From Rhodobacteraceae bacterium UBA6796 (GTDB taxonomy: Bacteria > Pseudomonadota > Alphaproteobacteria > Rhodobacterales > Rhodobacteraceae), in the NCBI GenBank assembly GCA_002452815.1, contig DKFM01000015.1, positions 62,001-126,000 of the forward strand: a stretch of DNA of 64,000 nt, in the 5' to 3' direction. Positions 1 to 7,964 of the stretch are shown in pieces (positions within the stretch are counted from its first letter, which is position 1; each line of letters opens with the position of its first letter). Made by a program: the position numbers and the translations under genes. The notes under the pieces were generated by a model, which saw only the letters and a list, made by a program, of their open reading frames with translations, did not search any database and was not told the DNA's origin.

Positions 1-497
1 GCAAGATCGCGGGCACCGTCGCGGCACGGTCCGAACGCAAATCGGCCAAGGGCAACCGCTTCGCCTTTGTCTCGCTGTCGGATTCGACCGGGCCCTACGA
101 GGTCACGGTGTTTTCCGACACGCTCGAAGCCTGCCGGCAGTATCTGGAGCCGGGGCAGGCGGTGGTGCTGACCGTCAAGGTCGATGTCGAGGGCGAAACG
201 GTCAAGATGCTGGCCCAGTCCGCGCAACCGATCGACACGGTCACGGCGGATGCGGGCGGCGCGGGACTGATGATCCATGTCGAGACACCCGATGCCATCG
301 CCTCCATCGCGGGCCTTTTGGAACGTGTGCAGGCCGAGGGCAAGGTGCGTGCGCGGGGGCCTGTTTCCTTTACGGTCTTCGATCCCGATCGTGGCTATCG
401 CTATCAGATCGCGGCAGGGCGCGACTTCCCGGTCAATCCGCAGGTGAAGGGCGCGATCCGGTCCTTGCGCGGTGTGGCGCTGGTCGAAGAGATCTGA
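1..497 (+). CDS. dnaE: DNA polymerase III subunit alpha, C-terminal end (partial)
   Basis: The reading frame is open from the first bases of the window (codons start at position 3) to a TGA at 495-497, giving about 164 residues of a much longer protein. The visible part resembles the C-terminal OB-fold of the replicative polymerase alpha subunit, with the pattern KIAGTV...GNRFAFVSLSDSTGPYEVTVFSD followed by a short tail domain. The OB-fold contacts single-stranded DNA in the replisome. The catalytic PHP and palm domains lie upstream, outside the window. It converges on the abrB-like gene with a palindromic gap between. The identification rests only on this tail. Confidence 0.85.
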   Translation, partial: KIAGTVAARSERKSAKGNRFAFVSLSDSTGPYEVTVFSDTLEACRQYLEPGQAVVLTVKVDVEGETVKMLAQSAQPIDTVTADAGGAGLMIHVETPDAIASIAGLLERVQAEGKVRARGPVSFTVFDPDRGYRYQIAAGRDFPVNPQVKGAIRSLRGVALVEEI

Positions 498-502
498 GCG
501 AT

Positions 503-640
503 GAGGGGGCTCTGCCCCCGCTGCGTGCCGCAGCCCCCCGGGATATTTGGGCCAGAAAGAACAACAACCCCGGCCCTTCTTTCTGGCATAAATATCCCGG
601 GGGTGAATTGGCCGCAGGCCAAGAGGGGGCAGCGCCCCCT
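503..640. repeat. Intergenic palindrome between dnaE and abrB (dispersed family, copy A)
   Basis: The gap between two convergent genes holds nested inverted repeats. CCCGGGATATTTGGGCCAGAAAG (about 538-560, read in two parts) is mirrored by CTTTCTGGCATAAATATCCCGGG. An outer pair GAGGGGGC...GCCCCCTC lies at the flanks. The same core occurs at three other 3' ends in this window. It probably acts as a bidirectional terminator or as a REP-like element. Confidence 0.7.
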
Positions 641-1704
641 CAGCGCGTCATGCGATTGGCAAATCCGCGCGCCACGGCGACCGCCAGAACGATACGCAAC
701 GCGTGATGGGCGGTGACATAGACGATGCTCATCTGCAGCGACAGTGCGATCAGCGCCATTTCCGTCAGGCCGCCCGGGGCGAAGGCCAGAAACACCGCCG
801 CCGGGGGTTCGTGCACGAAATCGGCCAGTGCAAAGGCGCAGGCGGCGGCAAAGGTGATGGTCAGCGTGGTCGACAGCGCGGCAAGCCGCAGCGCCAGCCA
901 GAACCGCCCGAGCGCCATGCCCGCGAACCGCACCCCCAGCGAGGTGCCGATCACCAGCTGCGTCAAATCGACCAGAAAGCGCGGCGGGCTGCCCTGGGCC
1001 AGCCCCGCCAGATGCACCGCCCCCGACAGCAGGATCGGCCCTGTGACCATCCCCGCAGGCAGCCGCAGCCGCCATCCGATCAGCGCGCCCAGAACGCCCG
1101 CGCCGATCAGCCAGGGCCAGTCGGCGGCCTGCATTGCGCTGCGTGTCAGCGTGGCGCCCCCGGCCGAGCCCACGGCATGGCCGGTCATCACCGTGAAGAA
1201 CACCGGCACCGCGATGATCGTCACGATCAGCCGCAGGAATTGCAGCATGGTCAGCATTGCGACATCGGCGCCCCGCTCCTCGCCCATCTGCACGGTCTCG
1301 ATCAACCCGCCCGGCGCCGTGCCGAAGAACGCGGTGACCGGGTCGAGCAGCCCGGTCTTGCGCACGGCGCTGAAGCTCAGCAGATGCGCGGCGGGGATGA
1401 ACAGCGCCAGCGCCAGAAGCGAGGGCCACCATTGCGCGGCTTCCTCGACGATGGCGGGGGTGAAGGTGGCGCCGATCGACACGCCGATGATCGGGATGAA
1501 GGCCATGCGGATCTGCATCGGAAACTGCACCGGGTGGCCCATCGGTCGCCACCCCGCCAGGGCAACCCCGGCCACCGCCAGCAACGGCCCCAGCAGCATC
1601 GGCAGCGGCAGATGCAGGGCGCGTGCAAGCAGCCCGCCGCCCAGGCCAAGCGCCAGCGTCAGCCCCAGCGTGGGGAAATGAAGACTGTCAGGAATGAAAC
1701 GCAT
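640..1704 (-). CDS. AbrB family membrane protein (PF05145-type)
   Basis: This 354-residue, very hydrophobic protein has about ten predicted membrane segments arranged as two similar halves. The motifs GxSIGATFTP near residue 77 and GTSLGVRFAG near residue 254 are the duplicated signature of the AbrB/ammonia monooxygenase-like permease family (the name is historical). The sequence GTAPGGLIE near residue 128 and FAPGGLTEMAL near residue 310 repeat the second conserved block of each half. Substrate and physiological role are unknown for the family. The ATG at 1704 follows a plausible short leader. It is transcribed towards dnaE. Confidence 0.75.
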   Translation of the reverse strand: MRFIPDSLHFPTLGLTLALGLGGGLLARALHLPLPMLLGPLLAVAGVALAGWRPMGHPVQFPMQIRMAFIPIIGVSIGATFTPAIVEEAAQWWPSLLALALFIPAAHLLSFSAVRKTGLLDPVTAFFGTAPGGLIETVQMGEERGADVAMLTMLQFLRLIVTIIAVPVFFTVMTGHAVGSAGGATLTRSAMQAADWPWLIGAGVLGALIGWRLRLPAGMVTGPILLSGAVHLAGLAQGSPPRFLVDLTQLVIGTSLGVRFAGMALGRFWLALRLAALSTTLTITFAAACAFALADFVHEPPAAVFLAFAPGGLTEMALIALSLQMSIVYVTAHHALRIVLAVAVARGFANRMTR

Positions 1705-1737
1705 GATTTGCTGTTCGGGTTCGGCTGCGACACCCTG

Positions 1738-2196
1738 TCACCCTTGGCCCGCAGGGGCAAGGGGCGCGGTGCGCAGATACTCGGCCCGCCACGCCAGCCG
1801 CAGGATCAGCGCCCCCACCAGGGCCAGGGCAAATTCGGCCAGCCGCAGCAGTGTCAGAAACTGCAGCGCCGGCGGGGCCACGCCGCCTGCCTGCTGGCGC
1901 AATGTCGTCACCAGATGAGCGTCTATCGCGGTCGTGAAAACCAGCGCCGCCAGGAGTGCGAAACTCGATCCGATTAACAGCCGCACCTGCCAGTTGGGCG
2001 CGCCCCACCCCAGCCAAAGCAACAGTGGGGCGCAGAAAAACAACTGGCCCGGGGCGACCTGCAGCCCCTGCCACAGCCGCAGGCGCAAGATTGCGGCAGG
2101 CAGATCGCCAGCCCCGGGCCAGAACAGGATCGTCAGAAAGAACCCGGTCTGCAGCGTGACGAACAGCGCAGCCAGAACCCAGAGCGTGCGGCGCAT
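1738..2196 (-). CDS. Small integral membrane protein, function unknown
   Basis: The 152-residue protein starts MRRTLWVLAALFVTLQTGFF and has about four hydrophobic segments spread over its length. No catalytic motif is recognisable. The ATG at 2196 shares one base with the slyX stop (TGATG). This translational coupling decides the start over TTG and GTG codons six and three bases upstream. The gene follows slyX in the same direction and precedes the abrB-like gene by about 30 bases, so the three probably form one transcript. Confidence 0.6.
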   Translation of the reverse strand: MRRTLWVLAALFVTLQTGFFLTILFWPGAGDLPAAILRLRLWQGLQVAPGQLFFCAPLLLWLGWGAPNWQVRLLIGSSFALLAALVFTTAIDAHLVTTLRQQAGGVAPPALQFLTLLRLAEFALALVGALILRLAWRAEYLRTAPLAPAGQG

Positions 2197-2402
2197 CACC
2201 AATGCGGCGGTTTCTGATCGGCCAGGGGAATCTGCCCGCCCGCCTCATATTCGCGCTCGGCCTCGCGTTCCAGCAACAGCCCCAGACGCCGCTCCAGCCG
2301 GGTGATTTCGCGCGCTTGCCGCGCCACGATCTCGGACAGGTCCTCGACGGTCTTGGTCAGATAGGCGATCTGTTCTTCGGATTTTTCCAGTCGATCCTGC
2401 AT
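2196..2402 (-). CDS. slyX: SlyX family protein
   Basis: The 68-residue protein is almost entirely a coiled coil with heptads from residue 1 to about 50. It ends in DQKPPHW, the conserved PPHY/W tail of SlyX. SlyX is a widespread small cytoplasmic protein whose biochemical role remains unclear. It starts about 90 bases from the divergent hisS and overlaps the next membrane-protein gene by one base. Confidence 0.85.
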   Translation of the reverse strand: MQDRLEKSEEQIAYLTKTVEDLSEIVARQAREITRLERRLGLLLEREAEREYEAGGQIPLADQKPPHW

Positions 2403-2491
2403 TCCGGCCCCCTCAGCCTTGGCTTGCCGCGCGGCACCCCTTCCGCTACACCCTCGCGCGAGACACGTTCAGGTGCAAGCCGGAGTAGACC

Positions 2492-3991
2492 ATGGCCAAG
2501 GATAAAGCCCCCCGCCGCCCGCGCGCCGAAGCCCCCAAGGGGTTTCGCGATTACTTCGGCGCCGAGGTGACCGAGCGCAACGCGATGCTGGCGACGATCG
2601 CCGATGTCTACCGGGCGCATGGCTTCGATCCGCTGGAAACCAGTGCGGTCGAAACGGTCGAGGCGCTAGGCAAGTTCCTGCCCGATGTGGACCGCCCGAA
2701 CGAGGGCGTTTTCGCCTGGCAGGACGAGGGCGGCGACTGGCTGGCGCTGCGCTATGACATGACGGCGCCGCTGGCGCGGGTGGCGGCGCAATTCCGCAAC
2801 GATCTGCCCGCGCCTTACCGGCGCTATACGATGGGGCCCGTGTGGCGCAACGAAAAGCCCGGGCCGGGGCGGTTTCGGCAGTTCTATCAATGCGATGCAG
2901 ACACGGTGGGCGCGCCTTCGGTCGCGGCGGATGCGGAAATCTGCGGCATGCTGGCCGATACGCTGGAAGCCGTGGGCATTCCGCGCGGCGATTACATCGT
3001 GCGCGTGAACAACCGCAAGGTGCTGAACGGCGTGATGGAAGTCGCGGGTGTTCTGGACCCGTCGGACCCCACAAAATTCGAGGCCGAGCGGGGCACCGTG
3101 CTGCGCGCCATCGACAAGTTCGACAAGTTCGGCGAGCCGGGCGTGCGTGCGCTGATGGGTGCGGGCCGGATGGACGAGTCGGGCGATTTCACCAAGGGCG
3201 CGGGTCTGACTGACGCACAGGCCGATGTGGTCATGGGCTTCATGTTCGCCAAGCGCGACACTGGCGCCGAAACCGTCGCGCGGCTGCGCGAGTTGGTGGC
3301 GGGCTCGGCATTGGGGCAGGAAGGCGTCGACGAACTGGAGCTGATCGCGAAACTGCTGGACGGGCAGGGCTATGGCCCGGATCGCATCGTCATCGACCCC
3401 TCGGTCGTGCGGGGCCTTGGCTATTACACCGGCCCGGTGTTCGAGGCGGAACTGACCTTCGAAATCCTTGATGAAAAAGGCCGCAAGCGCAGCTTCGGCT
3501 CGGTCGCGGGCGGCGGGCGCTATGACGATCTGGTCAAGCGCTTCACGGGCCAGACGGTGCCTGCGACGGGTGTGTCGATCGGGGTTGACCGGCTGCTGGC
3601 GGCGCTGCGCGCCAAGGGCCGGATCGGTGGGGCCGCGCAGGGCCCGGTGGTGGTGACGGTGATGGACCGCGACCGGATGGGCGATTATCTGGCGATGGCG
3701 GCCACGCTGCGCCGGGCAGGGGTGCGCGCCGAGGTCTATCTGGGCAATCCCAAGAACTTCGGCAACCAGCTGAAATATGCCGACAAGCGCGAAAGCCCGG
3801 TGGCGGTGATCCAGGGCACCGACGAGGCGCAGCGCGGCGTTGTGCAGATCAAGGACCTGGTTCTGGGCGCACAGATCGCAGCCGAGGCAACTGTTGAAGA
3901 ATGGAAATCCCAACCGGCGCAATTCGAGGTGCGCTTGGATGAAATGGTTGAAAAAGTGAAACAGATCCTTGCACGGAACGAGGCCCGCTGA
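2492..3991 (+). CDS. hisS: Histidine--tRNA ligase
   Basis: The 499-residue class II aminoacyl-tRNA synthetase charges tRNA-His. Motif 1 surrounds the KGFRDYF segment near residue 15. Motif 2 is in [29 protein letters not shown] near residues 109-137. The His-specific stretch [11 protein letters not shown] lies near residue 310, followed by motif 3 (GGGRYDDLV). A C-terminal anticodon-binding domain ends the protein. It overlaps hisZ by one base (TGATG at 3989-3993), so the two are coupled. That makes a translation enzyme the first gene of a His-biosynthesis transcript. Confidence 0.93.
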   Translation: MAKDKAPRRPRAEAPKGFRDYFGAEVTERNAMLATIADVYRAHGFDPLETSAVETVEALGKFLPDVDRPNEGVFAWQDEGGDWLALRYDMTAPLARVAAQFRNDLPAPYRRYTMGPVWRNEKPGPGRFRQFYQCDADTVGAPSVAADAEICGMLADTLEAVGIPRGDYIVRVNNRKVLNGVMEVAGVLDPSDPTKFEAERGTVLRAIDKFDKFGEPGVRALMGAGRMDESGDFTKGAGLTDAQADVVMGFMFAKRDTGAETVARLRELVAGSALGQEGVDELELIAKLLDGQGYGPDRIVIDPSVVRGLGYYTGPVFEAELTFEILDEKGRKRSFGSVAGGGRYDDLVKRFTGQTVPATGVSIGVDRLLAALRAKGRIGGAAQGPVVVTVMDRDRMGDYLAMAATLRRAGVRAEVYLGNPKNFGNQLKYADKRESPVAVIQGTDEAQRGVVQIKDLVLGAQIAAEATVEEWKSQPAQFEVRLDEMVEKVKQILARNEAR

Positions 3992-5058
3992 TGGCTGGCA
4001 AGGCGCAGGCCCGCGGTGTAGGCGCGCGGATTCTGGCGGCGTTCCAAGCCGCGGGCGCGGTCGAGATCGCGCCCGACATCCTGCAACCGGCCGAGGCGCT
4101 GCTGGACCTTTACGGTGAAGACATCCGCGCGCGTGCCTATGTCACCGCCGACCCGATCCGCGGCGAGTTGATGCTGCGCCCCGATTTCACCGTGCCCGTC
4201 GTGCAGGAGCATATGGCCAACGGGGCCGAACCCGCGCGCTACTGTTATCTGGGCGAGGTGTTCCGCAAGCAGGATCATCGCGGCGCCGCGCGTGTCGCCG
4301 AATATATGCAGGCGGGCTACGAGGTCTTTGACCGGGTCGATCCCGAGGCTGCCGATGCCGAAGTGTTCGCGCTGATCCATGCCGCGCTGCAGGGGCTGGG
4401 GCTGACCGCAACGATCGGGGATATCGGTATCCTGCAGGCTGCGGTGGCGGGGCTCGATACGATCCCGGCGCGCAAGGTGGCGCTGATGCGGCACATCTGG
4501 CGCCCGCAACGGTTCCACAAGCTGCTGGAACGCTACGCGGGGATGGTGCCGGTGCCCGAAAGCCGCCGCGCGCTGCTGGACGGCGTGCGCGCCGACGCGC
4601 CCTGGATCGGCCTGCGCGACCCGGCCGAGATGGAGGCGCGGATCGCCCGGTTGCGGCTCGATGCGGCGGCAGCGGCGATCCCGGCGGCGGATGTCGCGCG
4701 ACTGGACGCGCTGTTCGCCCTGCGTTGCGCCGCGCCCGAGGCCCCGGCGGCCCTGCGCGCGCTGGATCTGCCCGCGCTCGACCCGGCCGTGGCCCGGCTG
4801 GAACGGCGGCTGGCCGCACTGGACGCGCGGGGAATCGACCTGACCACCTTGCGCTTTGATGCGAGCCATGGGCGCACCACGATGGAATATTACGACGGGT
4901 TCGTCTTTGCCTTTACCGCCGCAGATCCGGCCCTGCCGCCGGTGGCCTCGGGCGGGCGTTATGATGCGCTGACCCGGGTGCTGGGCGGTGGGCGTGAAAT
5001 TCCGGCGGTGGGCGGCGTGATCCGGCCCGGGCTGCTGGCCGATCTGGAGGGCGCGTAA
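3991..5058 (+). CDS. hisZ: ATP phosphoribosyltransferase regulatory subunit
   Basis: The 355-residue paralogue of histidyl-tRNA synthetase has the class II fold (RPDFTVPVVQEHMAN near residue 62, ASGGRYDALTRVLGGG near residue 328) but no anticodon domain. Together with the short HisG it forms the hetero-octameric first enzyme of histidine synthesis, where HisZ provides feedback control. It starts at the base where hisS stops and ends overlapping the hisG start (ATGA-type junction at 5058), so hisS-hisZ-hisG are translationally coupled. Confidence 0.9.
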   Translation: MAGKAQARGVGARILAAFQAAGAVEIAPDILQPAEALLDLYGEDIRARAYVTADPIRGELMLRPDFTVPVVQEHMANGAEPARYCYLGEVFRKQDHRGAARVAEYMQAGYEVFDRVDPEAADAEVFALIHAALQGLGLTATIGDIGILQAAVAGLDTIPARKVALMRHIWRPQRFHKLLERYAGMVPVPESRRALLDGVRADAPWIGLRDPAEMEARIARLRLDAAAAAIPAADVARLDALFALRCAAPEAPAALRALDLPALDPAVARLERRLAALDARGIDLTTLRFDASHGRTTMEYYDGFVFAFTAADPALPPVASGGRYDALTRVLGGGREIPAVGGVIRPGLLADLEGA

Positions 5059-5759
5059 TGAGCATCAAACTCGGGGTGCCGTCCAAGGGCCGGCTGATGG
5101 AACAGACCTTCGAGTGGTTCGCCGCGCGCGGCGTGGGGCTGCGCCGCACCGGATCGGATCGCGAATATGCGGGCGCCGTCGAGGGCGCGGCCGGGGTCGA
5201 ACTGGTGCTGCTGTCGGCGGGCGAAATCCCGCGCGAACTGGCGGCAGGGCGCATCCATCTGGGAGTCACCGGATCGGATCTGGTGCGCGACAAGCTGGCC
5301 GACTGGTCGACCCAGGTGGCGGAACTGGCGCTGATGGGGTTTGGCCACGCCGATCTGATCATCGCGGTGCCGGCCTGCTGGTCCGATGTCGATACGCTGG
5401 AAGATCTGGATGCGGCGGCCCATGCCTTCCGCGCGGCGCATGGTCACCGGCTGCGGATCGCCACGAAATATCACCGGCTGGTGCGCGAATTCCTGACCCG
5501 AGAAGGCGTGGCCGATTATCAGCTGGTTGACAGCCAGGGCGCGACCGAGGGCACGGTGAAGAACCTGACCGCCGAGGCGATCGCCGACATCACCTCGAGT
5601 GGCGAGACGCTGCGTGCCAACCACCTGAAAATCCTGTCCGACGGGCTGATCCATCAGTCGCAGGCGACGCTGTTTGCCGCCCGCCATGCCGACTGGGCCG
5701 ACGAGCGTGCCACCTTCGAGGCCTTTGCGCGGCAGTTGGGCGTTTCCGCGGATTTCTGA
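5058..5759 (+). CDS. hisG: ATP phosphoribosyltransferase, short catalytic subunit
   Basis: The 233-residue length is that of the short HisG form, which lacks the C-terminal regulatory domain and depends on HisZ. It condenses ATP with PRPP, the first step of histidine synthesis. Seen in the sequence are GVPSKGRLMEQ at the N-terminus and the PRPP-binding stretch DSQGATEGTVKNL near residue 157. The presence of hisZ immediately upstream fits this form. It is the last gene of the hisS-hisZ-hisG unit and is followed by a palindromic gap. Confidence 0.92.
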   Translation: MSIKLGVPSKGRLMEQTFEWFAARGVGLRRTGSDREYAGAVEGAAGVELVLLSAGEIPRELAAGRIHLGVTGSDLVRDKLADWSTQVAELALMGFGHADLIIAVPACWSDVDTLEDLDAAAHAFRAAHGHRLRIATKYHRLVREFLTREGVADYQLVDSQGATEGTVKNLTAEAIADITSSGETLRANHLKILSDGLIHQSQATLFAARHADWADERATFEAFARQLGVSADF

Positions 5760-5872
5760 GGCCGGGGGGCAGCCCCCGGACCCCCGAGGTACTTCGGGCA
5801 AGATGAAAAGGCCATTTCTTCTTGGCGCAAATACTCCGGGGGGAGGCGCAGCCGGGGGGCAGCGCCCCCTGC
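5760..5872. repeat. Intergenic palindrome between hisG and ghrA (copy B)
   Basis: The gap separates two convergent genes. It carries GGGGGCAGCCCCCGG, then a CCGAGGTACTTCGGGCAAGA arm facing TTGGCGCAAATACTCCGGGG, and a closing GGGGGGCAGCGCCCCC. The layout matches the copies at 503-640, 32310-32391 and 36908-37000. Its placement suggests a bidirectional transcription terminator. Confidence 0.65.
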
Positions 5873-5876
5873 GCGC

Positions 5877-6812
5877 TCAATATCCGCGGGTGCGGTCTAC
5901 CAGATGCAGCAACGGTTCGCCCGCCCGATCGCGGCGGATGTTTTCCGCGATCACCCGTGCGGCCGATGCGGGCCGGGTTTCGGCGGCGATATGCGGGGTG
6001 ACGGTGACGCGCGGATGGGCCCAATAGGGGTGATCGGCGGGCAGGGGTTCGATCCGGAACACATCGAGCGTGGCCTGCCCGACCTGCCCGCTATCCAGCG
6101 CGGCTAGAAGCGCGTCATCGTCGATCAGCGTGCCGCGCCCGGGGTTCAGGATCGTGGCGCCCCGCGGCAGCAGCGCCAGCGTTTCGGCGTTCAGAAGATT
6201 GGTCGTTTCGGGGGTGTTGGGCAGGATCGTGACCAGGATTTCGGCCTGCCTCAGTGCGCGGAGCAGCCCGTCGGGCCCGCTTTCGCAGTGGATGCGGGGC
6301 AGGGATTTCGGGGTCCGGCTCCATCCCGTGACCTGAAATCCGAGCCCGGCCAGGGTCGTGGCACAGGCCGCGCCAAGTGCGCCAAGCCCCAGCACCGTCA
6401 CCCCACGCTCGCGTGCCAGCGGCGGGGCGGTCTGGTCCCAGATCCGGTCGGGGTTCACGATATGGCGGTCCATCCCCAGGTGGGCGCGCAGCACATGGCC
6501 GGTGACCCATTCGATCATGCCGCGCTCCAGCCCGTCATCGACCATCCGGCACAGCGGCTGGCTCAGCGTCGGGTTGCCGACCACACGCTCGACCCCGGCC
6601 CAGAGGCTGAGCACGGCGCGGGCGCGGGTGAAAGGGGTGAAATCCTGCACCGGGCCGGTGGGGGCGTAGACGATGTAATCGACGGCATCGGCGGCCACTT
6701 CGTCGGGCAGCACCAGACGCGCGGGCAGCCCGGCCTCGGCCAGGGCGGTGGTCAGGGCGGGCTGATAGGCGGGCCACATCTTGGGCGCGCCGGCATAGAG
6801 GATCGTCAGCAT
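5877..6812 (-). CDS. ghrA: 2-hydroxyacid dehydrogenase, GhrA-like (glyoxylate/hydroxypyruvate reductase A)
   Basis: The 311-residue protein has a D-isomer-specific 2-hydroxyacid dehydrogenase layout. It carries an NAD(P) Rossmann motif GLGALGAACA near residue 142, the basic residues WSRTPKS that favour NADPH, the catalytic Arg in NPGRGTLIDDDAL near residue 223, and the catalytic His in TPHIAAET near residue 283. Such enzymes reduce glyoxylate or hydroxypyruvate. It starts three bases after rodA ends and so probably rides on the mre transcript, although it has no known link to cell shape. The exact substrate is not determined by the sequence. Confidence 0.8.
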   Translation of the reverse strand: MLTILYAGAPKMWPAYQPALTTALAEAGLPARLVLPDEVAADAVDYIVYAPTGPVQDFTPFTRARAVLSLWAGVERVVGNPTLSQPLCRMVDDGLERGMIEWVTGHVLRAHLGMDRHIVNPDRIWDQTAPPLARERGVTVLGLGALGAACATTLAGLGFQVTGWSRTPKSLPRIHCESGPDGLLRALRQAEILVTILPNTPETTNLLNAETLALLPRGATILNPGRGTLIDDDALLAALDSGQVGQATLDVFRIEPLPADHPYWAHPRVTVTPHIAAETRPASAARVIAENIRRDRAGEPLLHLVDRTRGY

Positions 6813-6815
6813 CTG

Positions 6816-7955
6816 TTACCTCGGGCGGTGGATATGAGCGCTTTGCACCAGCCCGAAGGCGGCCAGCAGGATCATCATCGCCGTGCCGCCGTAAGATACA
6901 AGCGGCAATGGCACGCCCACCACCGGCATCAGCCCCATCACCATCGCCATGTTGATCGCAAAGAAGAAGAAGAAGGTGCCCGCAACCCCCAGTGTCAGCA
7001 GGCTCGAGAAGCGGTCCTTGTTGCTGAGCGCGCTTTGCACCGAGACAGCGATGATCCCCGCATAGATCATCAGCAGGGAAAATGCGCCGACGAAGCCGAA
7101 TTCCTCGGCCAGGGTGGTGAAAATGAAGTCTGTGTGCTTTTCGGGCAGGAAGTTCAGCCGGCTTTGCGTGCCCTGCATGAAGCCGCGCCCCGACCAGCCG
7201 CCCGACCCCAGGGCGATTTGCGCCTGGGTGATGTTGTAGCCCGCGCCCAGCGGGTCGGCGCCCGGATCAAGGAAGGTGTCGATCCGCGCATATTGGTAGT
7301 CATGCAGCAATTGCCAGTCGGTGCCGCGGCTTTCCAGAACGCCGAAGACCAGCGCCACCACCAGCGCGATCACCGTGCCGAAATACCACAGGCTGACGCC
7401 CGCGGCGAACATCACCAGCCCGCCGCCCAGCACCAGCATCACCGCAGTGCCGAGGTCCGGCTGCGTCAGCACCAGAAAGGTCGGCAGCAGGATGATCGCC
7501 ACCGGGATCAGCACCCAGAGCGGGCGCGAGACCTTGCTGATATCGAGCCAGTCGTAATAGGCGGCCAGAAACATCACCAGCGCGACTTTCATCAGCTCTG
7601 ACGGCTGCACCCGGATCGGGCCCAGTTCCAGCCAGCGTTGCGCGCCCATGCCGATGGCGCCGAACAGATCCACCGCGACCAGCAGCAAGAGCGCGAAGAT
7701 ATAGGCCAGCGCCGAGACGTTGCGCCAGAACCAGATCGGGGTGAAGCCGACCGCGAGCATCGCGATCATGCCTGCGCCGAAGCGTTTCATCTGCGGTTCG
7801 GACCAGGTTTCCAGGTTCCCGCCCGCGACGGAATAGAGCATCAGGAACCCCGCGCAGGCCACTGCCGTCAGCAGAACGATCAGCGGCCAGTTCAGATACA
7901 GCACCTTGCGCAGGCCGGTCGGAACGGTCTTGAGGTTGCTTTCCAGATAACTCAT
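6816..7955 (-). CDS. rodA: Rod shape-determining protein RodA (SEDS peptidoglycan glycosyltransferase)
   Basis: The 379-residue protein has about ten membrane segments and the SEDS family signature. This includes PSELMKVALVMFLA near residue 117, the catalytic-Asp region around FLPEKHTDFIFTTLAEEFGF near residues 270-290, and the C-terminal GVPLPLVSYGGTAMM. RodA polymerises glycan strands for side-wall growth together with PBP2, whose gene lies immediately upstream (10-base gap). It belongs to the mreB-mreC-mreD-mrdA-rodA run. Confidence 0.92.
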   Translation of the reverse strand: MSYLESNLKTVPTGLRKVLYLNWPLIVLLTAVACAGFLMLYSVAGGNLETWSEPQMKRFGAGMIAMLAVGFTPIWFWRNVSALAYIFALLLLVAVDLFGAIGMGAQRWLELGPIRVQPSELMKVALVMFLAAYYDWLDISKVSRPLWVLIPVAIILLPTFLVLTQPDLGTAVMLVLGGGLVMFAAGVSLWYFGTVIALVVALVFGVLESRGTDWQLLHDYQYARIDTFLDPGADPLGAGYNITQAQIALGSGGWSGRGFMQGTQSRLNFLPEKHTDFIFTTLAEEFGFVGAFSLLMIYAGIIAVSVQSALSNKDRFSSLLTLGVAGTFFFFFAINMAMVMGLMPVVGVPLPLVSYGGTAMMILLAAFGLVQSAHIHRPR

Positions 7956-7964
7956 GCGTCCCCC